Below are positions 12,184-24,400 of a DNA stretch of 64,000 nt, piece by piece. A model generated the notes under the pieces. The model did no database searches. It was not told where the DNA came from and saw only the letters and a list, made by a program, of their open reading frames with translations. Position numbers and translations under genes: made by a program. Source of the DNA: Incurvaria masculella (taxonomy: Eukaryota; Arthropoda; Insecta; Lepidoptera; Incurvariidae); the NCBI GenBank assembly GCA_946894095.1, contig OX335651.1:19242501-19306500 (forward strand). The letters are read 5' to 3'. The stretch's first letter is position 1, and each line of letters opens with the position of its first letter.

Positions 12184-12505
12184 TGGATGGCTAATACCAC
12201 ACAACGAACGTTATGATATTAGTCCAATATACCACATTCCCGAAGGAATTAGGTGCCATGCCAGGACCTTCCCTTTATGAGCGCGGCCACATTGAACTGG
12301 ATGGAGAAAACACGGACAATTTTTCATTGCCGCTTCGACCATCTTTTCATCCAGTGCGATGGTACCAACCCGGGCGGGCTTAAACCCTACCACCTATTAA
12401 GGGAAGGGGACCTACAATCTCACATGGATTCCGAACCATGAAGCAGGTTGCATTCGTGCGCACGGTACGCTAGGCTAGTTCCCGCGCCACTAGGCCACGA
12501 GCCGC
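12184..12505 (-). mobile_element. tRNA-headed SINE, nearly full length
   Basis: On the minus strand it runs from a tRNA-like head (CGTGGCCTAGTGGCGCGGG, near 12470-12505) through the conserved body (GGTGGTAGGGTTTAAGCCC, GGTCCTGGCATGGCACC) to the 3' end at ATTAGCCATCCATGTCAGG. Part of the head-to-body junction is deleted compared with 45106-45503. Confidence 0.75.
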
Positions 12506-13046
12506 TTAAGGTGGCCCATCCCGCTTAACTCCCAATACAAACGGGGAAAGAATATCACGTCCATATTTCTTGTCAGAGATCCCAAATTTTGCTCAAAATA
12601 GATTTATTTGATCGAACAAGATGTCGGATGACCGTTGGCATTGTAAAATTGTGTTTGGTTTCTAAGTTATAAGGTCCGAAATTTCGCGCGTTTTATGCAA
12701 TAACTTTGGAGGTGGATTACGCAATGATAAAGTAAGATCATCTTAAAAAGAATAGTCATCAGAGATAGCTTATTCAATGAAGATTTATAATCAATTTGGT
12801 TTTTGTTAGATTTTTGACTACAGCTGTCGTGGTTTACTTTTAGCTATAAGTCGTTTTGTAATTAAAATTTTCGTAAATCTTACCAAATCATACGCTAAGC
12901 ACATTATCTTTTTTGTGGACATGCTGCATCTTCCTCATCACGGAGCCTGTCTTTTTCTTTGAAACAGAGAATGTCTCAGAGCGCAACAGCACGGTTTTGT
13001 ACCGTGCCCGCGAATGAGTTAGTCCCGCCGGGTTGGGCCACCTTAA
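12506..13046 (+). mobile_element. TTAA-bounded MITE, copy B
   Basis: Complete copy with TTAAGGTGGCCCA at one end and GTTGGGCCACCTTAA at the other. TTAA on both sides fits a 4-bp target duplication, and the element abuts the head of the neighbouring SINE. No open frame of note. Confidence 0.8.
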
Positions 13047-13199
13047 GCGGCCTAGCGCGACCCCGAAATATCCCAGAATTTAGAGACCCTGCAACCTTTG
13101 CGGGCTTCACTTTGTATTATATCGTCTTTACCATGGATAATTCTCTTCCCAGTGGCATCCCTCCGCTCTACGCGGACAGGTAGGTAATGCGCCCATTCA

Positions 13200-13455
13200 C
13201 TTTCGAAAGTGAATCAAAAGATCTTTTACTTCCTTTATGAGGATTCGCTAAGTTCTGGAACGCACTCCCTGCCGAAGTATTCCCCCAAAAGTATAATCTC
13301 GGGTGCTTCAAACATTATTTGAAGAAGCACCTGTTCGACTGACATGGTTTTCGTAACCCCGTGTGAGTTTGAAAGCTAATGGGCGTCGTCGGAGACCTAA
13401 TGTGACCTGGCTTATACCATACGCGCTTATTTATTTATTTATTTATTTATTTAGA
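13200..13455 (+). mobile_element. 3' end of a second LINE family
   Basis: 13245-13343 translates to a stretch with KFWNALPAEVFP and CFKHYLKKHLFD followed by a stop. This WNxLP...FK...HL pattern is the usual C-terminus of Jockey/CR1-type LINE ORF2 proteins. About 100 bp of 3' UTR follow, then an ATTT tail (about 13432-13453). It is a heavily 5'-truncated insertion. Confidence 0.75.
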
Positions 13456-14364
13456 AAACCAACAGCGATTACAAGTTACACTTTGGTACAAGATAATATA
13501 AGCTTAAGCTAAGGCCAGTAATAGGTTTTCCTAAATTAAACATATTTTACATAAAGTCTATCTTGTTCTACAAGAGAAGGTTAATACAATCAGAAAAAGG
13601 TAGGTAAAAAAAAAGTATGGTAGATAAAGTGTGTATACAATTAAAGTTTGATTTTAAGTATGTATGTTATGTTGTGTAAAAAAAAAAATTATGTGTAATG
13701 CTTGGAGTTTTACTAGTATGCTTTTGTAGTCTTAATAGTAACTTAAATTTAATTACTGAGTGTGTGTATAATAAATTTGTTTTAATGTGTGTATGTGTGT
13801 CTAAAAACTGAAAATCTGTGTAAAGAGAAGATACATGTGTTTGCTTTTGGAAGAAAAAATACCAATACTGTATAAATTATTAACTTATCATTAACATCAG
13901 CAAATAACATCACAAAACCGAACTTATTTCCCTTTTTTTATGTTTTAGCAACATTCTTACTCTTACATGAATAGCAAGTACATCACTATTACAGCTACAG
14001 TACATTCTTCTAGGCTACCATAGAAGTAGTCGCCTAATTTACAAATATTTATATTCACACATATTTACATGAATATGATAAATATGCCCGATTAATGAAC
14101 ACATCGATTGGAACATTGATTAATTCATTAATGGATGTGTTAAGAGAGCTAGCCACGAATTATGGATGTCGCTGGTCGTTAGGTTAATCGACCTTGGGCC
14201 AGTCACATGACATGACCCTTGCCGTGTCAATGTGATGTCAATGTTACTCAGCTGTGCCGCCCGCGCGACGCGTCGAACCGGTCGGTGCGTTGCGTTTCCG
14301 TGAATCACCGTATTTGTGCAGTCATTAGGATGTGGAAGCGATTGTTGGAGGGGTGGTTAGGTTT
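13456..14364. other. AT-rich non-coding DNA
   Basis: Low-complexity TG-rich stretches around 13650-13830. No gene seen. Confidence 0.4.
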
Positions 14365-14493
14365 TTAGGGTTTCCAAAGGGTGTCAACGGAACCCTACGA
14401 CTAAGCCTCCGCTTTCCGTCCGTCTGTCAGCGGACTGTATCTCATGAACTGTACTCGTAATAGGTAAACAGCTGAAATTTTTACAGAGTGTGT
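14365..14493 (-). mobile_element. CCGGCC short repeat, 3' fragment
   Basis: Inverted partial copy: GGGTGTCAACGGAACCCTA, the CCGTCCGTCTGTC block and CAGAGTGTGTATT correspond to the distal half of the 5842 element. Confidence 0.65.
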
Positions 14494-14889
14494 ATTTTTA
14501 TTACCGATTCAACAAAAATGTTTAAAAATTCAAACAAATAACAATAAAATTCAAAAAAGCAATGTGATTTTATTGTGCTTAGTCTTGTTCGATAGAAAGG
14601 AGCCTTTCGTGTCCGCTTGGCAGGTTTGTTTTTCTCTTCAAGACTTGCGTGGCGCTTATTACAAATCTGAGGACTCGTATCAAAATTGTTTAGGATAATG
14701 TTAGTTGAAAGAAAAGGTTTATTCAAACACTGACACTATTTAAGAAGATATTGGACCGCCGCCGCCGAATGATAAAACATTGATCTAGTTTCGTTACTCT
14801 GAGATAAGTAAGAAAAAGAAAGATGAACATCCTCGGTATTGAACCTATGGCAAGGACATATACACAATGCACTGCGCGAACATTTAGTC
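14494..14889. other. Non-coding DNA
   Basis: A small CCG repeat at about 14757-14766; otherwise nothing recognised. Confidence 0.4.
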
Positions 14890-15439
14890 TTAAGGTGGCC
14901 CAACCCGCTCGTCTCCCCATACAAAAGGGGAAAGAAGATCACGCCCATATTTCTTGTCAGAGATCCAAAATGTTGCTCAAAATAGCTTTATTTGATCGAA
15001 CTAGATGTCTGATGACCATTGGCATTGTAAAATTGTGTTTGGTTTCTAAGTTATAAGGTCCGAAAGTTCGAATTTTTTGCGCGTTTTATACAATAACTTT
15101 GGAGGTGGATTACGCAATGATAAAGTAAGAACATCGTAAAAAGATTAGTCATCAGACATAGCTTTTTTAATCAAGATTTATGATCTATTTGGTTTTTGTT
15201 AGATTTTTGACTACAGCGGTCGTGGTTTACTTTTAGCTATAAGTCGTCTTGCAATTAAAATTTTCGTAAATCTTACCAAATCATACACTATGCACATTGT
15301 CTTTTTTGTGGACATGTTGCATCTTCCTTATCACGGAGCCTGTCTTATTCTTTGAAACAGAGAAGGTCCCAGAGCGCAACAGCACGGTTTTGTACCGTGC
15401 CCGCGAATGAGTTGGGCCCGCCGGGTTGGGCCACCTTAA
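14890..15439 (+). mobile_element. TTAA-bounded MITE, copy C (complete, reference)
   Basis: The best complete copy, 550 bp, starting TTAAGGTGGCCCAACCC and ending GGGTTGGGCCACCTTAA. There is no transposase frame. Confidence 0.85.
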
Positions 15440-18400
15440 ACACATGATACCGTAATTTCTGATTGTAATATTATGGTGCAAACATTTTTTTATGTATGAT
15501 TAATATCACACCTTTTCATTCCATCTTCAGTTATATTATACCCAAACTTGATAGTTTATGAGAGGTATATAATTTGATTAATGATTTTTTTTCATTGCGG
15601 CAAGAAACATTTAGGAAATCTTCAATTGAATATGAAGGAGTCTACAATAATCTACTCACTACATCAAACTACCTAATGTCTGGGCTGCATTGCAACGACC
15701 AGTAGGCAGGCGCTCAAAACATTATTTCTTTCAATATGTCCTCGAACAACGAAATGATACTAATAGGACTAGAAAGTATACAAGTCTTCTACGTACACTG
15801 TTTTTGCAAAAACATATCTCAGTATTAAAATTGTTAGTGTTTCTTTGGGTCAAAATCCCTCATATTTATGCGGGTTACTGTATCACTACATACTATAAAG
15901 CTGTATTTACTCAGATATCTTCAAAGAAGGAAAAACGGAAGTGTCGCTTAGTAAACTATCCTAAAAGCAGTGTTCAATAAGATGGAAAATACTCAAATTA
16001 AGGCTCCTATTTAACTAGATATTACAATTAATTTAAAACGGTAGAGTGTACCAAAATAAGTGTTTGTTGCCAAATTCACTATTAGGCGCAAGATATAATA
16101 AAACAAACATAACTGGTGACCTACTGCGTAGATTCACCGATCACATCTGCACTGCCTACACAAACCTCGTGGTAGGTTCGAGAATACGAGTATGTACATA
16201 CATACACTCTAACTAATGGATCGAAGCGATAACATTCTTTCGAAATTAACTTTTGGGTCAAGAACTGTTCGAGCCCGCCGGTACAATTTTGCAAGCTTCG
16301 TGTGTTTTTATTAAAGCCCTAATTTAAATTATTGCTGTAACTGTACATTTCGTGCACCAGTGGCGTATTCGTAACTAACATTTGGAGTGATGCTTACCCC
16401 TTTATTGATTTTTTATCTAGAGTGAAATCGCTATAGCATTCAAATGCACGTTTTAACGTAGAGGTGCATGCTCTGTGAACAGAGAAATTAAATTGTGTTG
16501 AGACTGCAACATTGTTCGATTTGTTTTATTCGATTTTATCTACATATATACATTTACCTTCTAAATATTATATTTTTTTACTCTCATTTGTCTATTCCGA
16601 TATATTTCTTAAAAGTACCATACGAAATAGTTAAAATGTTACTAGGGTTTGTTATTTACGATGGATATAATAGCTCATTAATAAAATAAGTAGCCGTTAA
16701 AATTATAAATTGTTTTTATTAGATAATCTGGCGTATAAAGAAGGCATATTGAACTGATTGACAATGCAAATACAATGATTTGGGTACTAACTGCCTACAG
16801 ACTTTTAGCATTACCTATATAGAGGTGAAGAACACTTGATGATGCATAAAGGAACAATAGCCCGTTTCTTTGCAAAGCACTCTCTTTAAAGGAATAGCAT
16901 TTTATTGGAACGGGGGACCTTTCTCCACGTACTAAAGGGTAGAGTCTCACCACCTTCATGCAAAAGTATGACAAGACCACTCTTATTTCGCTTTAATGTC
17001 ACACATGTCAGAATTCGCAGACGAATTGCCAATCTAATACGAAGATACTGGTAATAGAACTGACGATTACGCGGAAAACTGACAATTATGCATTTGATAG
17101 AGTCAATCCATGCTCAGAAACAAATAAATCAGTGCGGGGTCACGGGGAGCACCCCGTGACCCCGCACCGATCCGGCTCTGCCAGGTATGCCATTTGAAAC
17201 AATGTTGTTAATGTCACGAAGACATTCAGTCAGTGCGTTCAACGCAACGAGATATGTTAAGAAATTGGAGCGATTCAGACGTATGGCGCTGGGTCATTTT
17301 GCAACGAGTTTATTAGAGATTTAATTACTTGGTAATATAATAACGCTCGTATCACTCCACATGTTATACAATTGTTACAAATCGAGCTTACGTTTGGAAC
17401 TAATTTTAATTATCTGGCTGAACGTTTCAAATAACAAGCATGTAGTTTTTTATATTTTTTCAATAGCTTTTAAATCGAGTTTACATTTAATTGAGAAAAA
17501 AAACAAGCATTTACTCCAGTAAAGTATTCCTAAGTATTCTTATGTCTTTACCAATGGTATGAATAATGGGGCTGGTTTTTTGCATATTCCTATTTTTTAT
17601 TCATTTTATGTTTAACGGAAGTTAGCCAAGTATTCCTTGATATATTTATATTTTTTTTGTTTGTTTCAAAAATTATTGTACTTTTGTATTATTGTTGAAT
17701 TTAAATTTTAATTTCGTATACGTTGTTTACTACAAATATTCCTAGGTATTCCTGATTGACGTTTGGACCATACACCCCGCATATGTTACGACTAAAGCCA
17801 GGAGTAGGGTTAACCTAGGTTTAACCGAGTAATGTGAGTATTAGATAATATATGTGACCGAAACCCTATTCGTAAACGACATCACGGACAGTTACATAGG
17901 ATTAGCCAATTTATCTTGATTGAAGCTTACAAATCAGAAGCACTTTGGCTTTAGTGACCTAAATACTAATAGGCTAAGGTGAAGGGTTAGTCGCTCACGC
18001 TTTTATCGTAAGGGTTGATGTTAGGTAATGTGAAAATTAATTATTGTTCCTTTTTTTTCACATTGTGCTCTACCTCAAAATTTTTCGAGAATAAACAAAA
18101 TTTGATAAGGAAAGCGTTATAATATCCCTATGGCTTCCTTAGGTTTTTGGAATAAACTCTATAAACTTAAGAAAGAATCTGTTGAAAACGAAAATCCTGT
18201 GTCTGTACTAAACAAAAAACATACTCTTTTTGAATAAGATACTCAACGTTTTTTTGAATTTTAAATTCTGTGTATTTAATATAAAAATTGCGATTCCAAC
18301 TTTAACTTTTTAGCTAAATTGATTTAATAAATTCAAAATAGTTATTCCAAAGCTGTCATGAATTATTCATGTTATAAGAACCATCTATCATTTCTTGAAA

Positions 18401-18799
18401 TCGTAACTATTTCATGTCAGTACATACTAGGGAGTTTTAGCTAGCACTATACCCGGTATTTAAAAAAAGATTTCAGCCATATGGTTTCGAGATTTAGTCG
18501 CTTAGATTTAAACTCACTCTTAGCTTTAGCAGTAACAGATAAATATACTCTTAGATTCTTTATTTTAAATTTGCTTACCGCAAATGAAGATGAACTAGAG
18601 ATTTCTATAGTTACAGTAAGTAACTCAGTATTTACGCAACGAGAAAACAACTTCGGTTTTTCTCGTTGGAATTACGTCACAAACTGATTGATCCGCGGAT
18701 CCGATTAACATGTGAAACTTCACTTATCTATACCTTTTTATTGCATTTAACACTCATGATATAATAAATTTTTGGGCTAAATGCTAATGCCGACCTACA
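15440..18799. other. Non-coding DNA without a recognised gene
   Basis: Several short frames were read and none shows a domain or splice-bounded exon. The missing C-terminal ACE exons were looked for here on the minus strand and not found. A GC-rich hairpin at 17132-17167 is listed separately. Confidence 0.4.
17132..17167. repeat. Perfect 16-bp GC-rich hairpin
   Basis: GTGCGGGGTCACGGGG (17132-17147) and its exact reverse complement (17152-17167) flank the loop AGCA, within AT-rich DNA. No T-run follows directly. Its role is unknown. Confidence 0.85.
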
Positions 18800-18915
18800 T
18801 TTAACTGGATTGGATGCACGGATAATTTTCCGCTTCGCCCATCATTCATTAAAGTAATGAAGGGAGACCTACAGTTTAACGTAGAATCTGAACCATGTGC
18901 TACGAATTCCATAGT
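18800..18915 (-). mobile_element. SINE body fragment
   Basis: Diverged match to the shared SINE body (CATTTAACTGGATTGG, CCGCTTCGCCCATC, CCTACAGTTTAACGT). The last block is closer to the 5S-headed copies at 25694 and 63091. Confidence 0.5.
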
Positions 18916-19300
18916 CGGCAGGTACGACATGCATGGCAACAAATACAGTACCTGATAGCAGCTATAACTTGACTATAATTACGGTTTTTTTTTATCTAAA
19001 AGATAATTCTGCAATCAACAACCATATATATGTACAAACAAATATTGTAGATTTTTAGAAATTATGGTAACAGAAATACCAAAAGTCATATTAAGTAACT
19101 GATCTCGTTGCTTCAGGTTTTGAAATATATTTTTTTGGTTCTTGCCGATGGGAATGAAATTAAAAAAAACGTATCAACCGTCTCCACAGACCTAACCCGT
19201 CCTCTGTAAATTTGCAGAAAATTCTTCGCAAATTAATTTCACGTACGTGAACACACGTACGGCGAAAGTGTTGCAAAGCTTCGTCCAGGCGGTGTGCGTG
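18916..19300. other. Upstream flank of the cuticular-type gene
   Basis: Becomes GC-richer from about 19180. No defined regulatory motif was identified upstream of the TATA box. Confidence 0.3.
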
Positions 19301-19307
19301 TTGGCCT

Positions 19308-19344
19308 TATAAAAGGTGAGGTGAGGTGTGGGCAGCTGTCAGTC
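19308..19344 (+). promoter_or_regulatory. TATA box and initiator
   Basis: TATAAAAG at 19308-19315 and an arthropod-type initiator TCAGTC at 19339-19344. The A at 19341 lies 33 bases after the first T of the TATA box, a normal spacing. The start codon is 38 bases further on, giving a short 5' UTR. Confidence 0.8.
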
Positions 19345-19378
19345 GATCGTTGCACTCGCTACCCTCACACCGGCGACG

Positions 19379-21149
19379 ATGAAGCTCTCGGTAAGCACGG
19401 AAACGTTACGTAATAGGGGCGTCGTGTGAATATTGAGGCGTCGAAGTTGTCGATTAGGAAAAGTGATTGATTTCAAATGATTGAGTGAAATTGGTGATTT
19501 GTGAAGTGTTTAATTTGAACGATATTAGTAAGATAATCTATAATAATAAAAAATAGGAGTATCCTATAATTTCGATTTATTCTCTTTCTAAAAGCTAATA
19601 TTTTGATCCTAGCTGTGGTATCGTAAAGATTTTTTTTGTTGTTGAAAATTTGCTATGTATTTTTCGGCCGATAAGCTTTCTCCTATACAAAATATCACTT
19701 CAACCCTTTCCGTTGCTGCGAGAAAAAAATACAAACCTACAAACACACTTTCGTATTTATAATTCATATCACTTAGCTTTAATTTCATTCAATTGTAATT
19801 ATAATTAAAATTTATAAATATGTAAGCAGTAATAAGTTACAATCAATAACTACAAATAATTTTAATATCAATTTTAAAATAGTCTAAAATATATATAATA
19901 GAAAACTACAAAACTAAAAAATTAAGTGATTACGTAGCAGCATGATTTTATGTTTAAAATTATCCTCACAGTAAAACATTTTTCCTCGTTACAGAAGTCT
20001 TCTTTATTCTTGGCTGTGGTGCTGGCCCTCGCCACAGCAGAAGAGAAAGTAGACGCTCCCGCAGCCGCCGACGCCAAGCCGGTCGAGGAGTCCAAGAAGC
20101 AGGACAAGCGAGGCCTCTCCGACTTTGGCTACGGCGACTTCGGCGGGCACGGCGGCTTCGGAGACCAGGGCGGCTTCGGAGACCACGGCGGCTTCGGAGA
20201 CCACGGCGGCTTCGGAGACCACGGCAGCGTCGGAGACCAGGGTGGCTTCGACGAAGGCCACGGACACCACGAAGAGCACGTGAAGACCATCACTGTTGTC
20301 AAGAAGGTGCCCGTGCCCTACCCCGTCGAGAAACACATCCCGGTGCCGGTCGAGAAACGCGTCCCCTACCCCGTGAAAGTCCACGTACCTGCCCCTTACC
20401 CCGTCGAGAAGATCGTCCACTACCCGGTCAAGGAGTATGTTAAAGTTCCGGTGCACATCCCGAAACCCTACCCAGTGACCAAGCACGTGCCCTACCCCGT
20501 CAAAGTCCATGTCGATAGGCCCGTCCCCTACAAGGTGTACGAGTCTGTGCCCTATCCCGTCACAAAGCACATCCCGTACCCCGTAAAGGTCCCCGTGCCC
20601 GCTCCTTACCCGGTGACCAAGCACATACCGGTTCCCGTTAAGGTACCGGTCCACATTCCGGCGCCTTACCCCGTCGAAAAGATCGTCCACTACCCGGTCA
20701 AGGTCCCCGTCGACAGGCCCTACCCCGTGCACATCGACAAGCCCTACCCCGTCCACGTGGACAAGCCCGTACCGTACCCGGTGGAAAAGCCGGTGCCTTA
20801 TCCAGTGAAAGTTCCAGTCGACAGGCCCTACCCAGTTCACGTCGAGAAGCCCGTGCCCTACCCCGTGAAGGTGCCGTACCCGGCGCCCTACCCCGTCGAG
20901 AAGATCGTGCACTACCCGGTCGAGAAGAACATTCCCGTGCCGGTGAAGGTTCCCGTCGACAGGCCGGTGCCCTATGAGATCGTGAAGCACATTCCCTACC
21001 CGGTCGAGAAGCACGTGCCCTACCCCGTGAAGATTCCCGTGCCCGTGCACGTATCCAAGCACGAGGAGACCCACGAAGAGCATTACGGAGGCGGCGAGGA
21101 GGGTGGCTCCGAAGGGAGCTATGGCGGCTGGGAGGGCGAGCAGCACTAA
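19379..21149 (+). CDS. Secreted PYPVK-repeat protein, cuticular type (Vajk-like)
   Basis: Two coding exons, 19379-19390 and 19995-21149, with donor GTAAGC and acceptor TTACAG, encode 388 residues. The first exon gives only MKLS; joined to exon 2 it makes the signal peptide MKLSKSSLFLAVVLALATA. A signal peptide split by a first intron is common in insect cuticular genes. After a KR site the mature part has four to five GGFGDH/Q repeats, then about 230 residues of tandem units such as VPYPVK, VPVEK and APYPVEKIVHY, and a Gly/Glu/His-rich tail. Such Val-Pro-Tyr-Lys repeats occur in Drosophila Vajk proteins and lepidopteran hypothetical cuticular proteins. An extracellular structural role is inferred; no Rebers-Riddiford chitin-binding domain is seen. 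The coding DNA is GC-rich against an AT-rich background. Confidence 0.88.
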
Positions 21150-21255
21150 AGAACTGATCTCTAACTGATAACTTAGCGTAAGATATAATTTGAGGAATAC
21201 TCCAAGAGTTGTGTTACTGTTTGAGACTTGAGGACGCCCTTGTAAATAGTACCTG

Positions 21256-21261
21256 ATTAAA
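21256..21261 (+). terminator. Probable polyadenylation signal
   Basis: ATTAAA, about 107 bases after the stop codon of the cuticular-type gene and 70 bases before the convergent ACE exon. Confidence 0.55.
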
Positions 21262-21329
21262 AATACGTAAAATGTGTTTTGTGTTTGTTATTTCTAAAGC
21301 CGTTAGAAAAATGTCATTAACTCACTGAC

Positions 21330-21428
21330 CTTATGTAGGGGATGTTGGCTGGAATGTGGTACTTGGAACCGGGATCAAAGTCGAGTTCCGAGCGAAGCAC
21401 TGGAGGCTTCACTCCTGAATATTGCTCC
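21330..21428 (-). CDS. ACE-like gene, coding exon 9
   Basis: 99 bp, acceptor TTTTTCAG, donor GTCAGT. It completes Arg and encodes [20 protein letters not shown] then [12 protein letters not shown] and two bases of an Arg codon. Lys and His of SKYH and Tyr of IPYI correspond to substrate-contacting residues 511, 513 and 520 of testis ACE. The donor shows that at least one more exon exists. Confidence 0.93.
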
Positions 21429-24400
21429 CTGAAAAAGTAAAAGAAACAGTCATGCTTTATGTCTGTATAGACTCAGTAGTTGATTTGGATGCCTAAAATA
21501 CATTAGGCTCAAATTAAATATGTTTTTACACATCTAGATTGTTTCTGATTTGAAACGAACGTGGGACATAACTATAATCTTTAGTTTGACATCTTCCTAC
21601 ACGTATGGGGAGTAGGGCGCGTTGCTCCTCATAATAGGTTCAAGCCGTCAAACTATGTATTAAAACTGGTCTGCCTGGGATAGGGCACAGACTCGTACAC
21701 CTTGTAGGGGACGGGCCTATCGACATGGACTTTGACGGGGTAGGGCACGTGCTTGGTCACTGGGTAGGGTTTCGGGATGTGCACCGGAACTTTAACATAC
21801 TCCTTGATGAAGATCCATCAATCTTTTTTAAATCGCTTATAGCTCAAAGCTCACTCAAGCACGTTACTAATGCACAGCAACTCGCATCACATACAAAGCA
21901 GGTGTCGGCAGATTATAATCATTATAGCATGGCACAGTCAAGGCCGTATGTTGGCCCACATATCTTCACTTTCATTGCGCAGATCATCTCCGTTGCGCAA
22001 GTTGCTGGACCAGTTGTTCGAGCATTTCTCGTTGGTTCTAGATATTTGACCCGGTTGTGGGTGTGCTTGCATGCATTCTAAAGTGATGTTACGTTCATCG
22101 TGATTTCATGTGTGGGTAATTAAATGTAAATGAACTACATAGGAATGGTCACAATAATAATCAAGTTATTTGTGTAACTTGCGTTGACGGCTGTCTGTCA
22201 ATCCATACAATAGGGCTTTTAATCCTTCCTCTATTAAATACTATTTGGTACATTGAGGTAAATTTACAAAATATACAAATTAGTACTTTCTTCTTACATC
22301 CACTGATTTGCTGTCTATTTAGGTAAAGGTCTCACTGTTTATTTCGGTAAAGTTTCTTTTCAAATCCAAACCTTAAAAAAACGAATTACTATCATTTCGT
22401 AAGTGCAATCAATATACGTTTTCTTAAATAACTGTGCGAAAACTCTTCTCAAAATACTGCAGTATTTTTGATGAATTGCTGTAATATTTTATTAGAATAA
22501 ATAAAAAGATATTTTTTGGATATTAGCACAACTCACCTTATGGGAACGAGGTTATGCGCCGTGTCGTCCACCGACTTCGGTGATTTTTCGGTGACGACAC
22601 GGACAGAACGATCGTTTCTCCGAAGGACTCATGGAAAAGTCTATGAATGATCACCTGAGTCTCCACCAATGACAGTTGTACTGCTCCTTGCGCACGTCCC
22701 CGCTGAAGACGTCCCACCGCCAACGGTCCATGACCAGCGCGAAGGGCAGGAAGGCGAGCTTCTCGGACGCCATGGTCATCAGGTAGTTGATTTCATGTGC
22801 CGTGTCGTCTACCGACTTCAGGACGAGGCCGAGCGTCTGGAGGTGGCGAGGTGACGACACGGACAGAACGATCGTTTCTCCGACGGACTAGTGGAAGAGT
22901 CTATGAATGATCACCTGAGCCTCCACCAATGACAGTTGTACTGCTCCTTGCGCACGTCCCCGCTGAAGACGTCCCACCGCCAACGGTCCATGACCAGCGC
23001 GAAGGGCAGGAAGGCGAGCTTCTCGGACGCCATGGTCATCAGGTAGTTGATTTCATGTGCCGTGTCGTCTACCGACTTCAGGACGAGGCCGAGCGTCTGG
23101 AGGTGGCGAGGTGACGACACGGACAGAACGATCGTTTCTCCGACGGACTAGTGGAAGAGTCTATGAATGATCACCTGAGCCTCCACCAATGACAGTTGTA
23201 CTGCTCCTTGCGCACGTCCCCGCTGAAGACGTCCCACCGCCAACGGTCCATGACCAGCGCGAAGGGCAGGAAGGCGAGCTTCTCGGACGCCATGGTCATC
23301 AGGTAGTTGATGTCATGCGCCGTGTCGTCCACCGACTTCTGGATGAGGCCGAGCGTTTGGAGGTGGCGGGGTGACGACACGGATAGAGCGATCGTCTCGC
23401 CGATGGCCTCGTGGAAACCTAGAAGTTTACTTAGTTTTAAGTAGATGTTCAATATTTTTCGTTACAATATGTTTGAATGTACGATCTATGCATGCGTTAA
23501 ATCGATGTAAGTACAATTTTAAACACTGTGTGTGAAGGAGGCATTGATTACGTGAGACCAGACTGTAGTCCAAAATATGGGAAATTAGTAGACGCAACGC
23601 CCGCGAAAGATATGCGCTGGTTCCAGTCCACACTTGCTGTATCTTCAAAAAGCAGTTACAGTTTTACAGTTTTCAACTGTCCTGTATGTGTATGAATGTG
23701 TCCTTGTTTCACAGTTGATTCTACATTCATATCAAAATGTATTCGTTTATTGATAGTAATATTTTTTGTGGCTCGTATCCTAGCGGTTAACACCAATGGC
23801 ACAGAATAATTAATAGTGCCCAATGATCTTATTTATTTGAAGTTATCCATCTACATCTACATTGCGATCAGATTTGAAAAATAATCAGAACAAGTTGGAT
23901 AACCTAAAATCAATGAGATAATGTTAATGTCATATCCATTAAAATAAATAGACATCAGTTATGGTATTTTTTTCGAAGTGCTTAACGACTGGCTTCTTGT
24001 GCCGTAAACCACGTGAATCCCAGTATTTGCACCTCTTTTTTATTGAGATTTGAATGTGCATTTTAGTCAAGAATGCAGGTCACTACATAGTTCGAAACCA
24101 ATATGAAAATGTAGGTCCCTTACTTACTAGCTGGTAGTGTTAAGCCCACCTTGTTTAGTACTTTTGCATAGCGTAAAAGATGGTCTAAGCGACCAGTTCA
24201 ATATTCAGTATTGTGTGTTGGGCAGGCGTGGGCTAGGAGTATTGGTGGATGTTAGCTATCCATGTCCAGTTACATAAATTACTATCACTCAACGCACAGC
24301 AGGCAGTGAATTTCACTATTCACTATCGGAATTTATAGAATTAGAACCAAATGATTCTGTGGATCCTTTATTTATAGGGTCGCCGGGGTATTTCCCCCAA

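Noticed and set aside
20004..21146. A 380-residue open frame antisense to the cuticular-type gene
   Set aside because: It is the mirror of a highly repetitive, GC-rich coding sequence with no stops by composition. It has no splice or promoter support, and its His/Val/Gly/Asp pattern is just the complement of the PYPVK repeats.
21725..22081. A 118-residue plus-strand frame
   Set aside because: Its first 28 residues come from the inverted copy of the cuticular sequence read in the antisense frame; the rest is intron DNA without features.
22669..23374. Mutually exclusive alternative exons for ACE exon 8
   Set aside because: Copies are separated by only about 16-20 bases, too short for introns, and two have a stop at the zinc-ligand codon.
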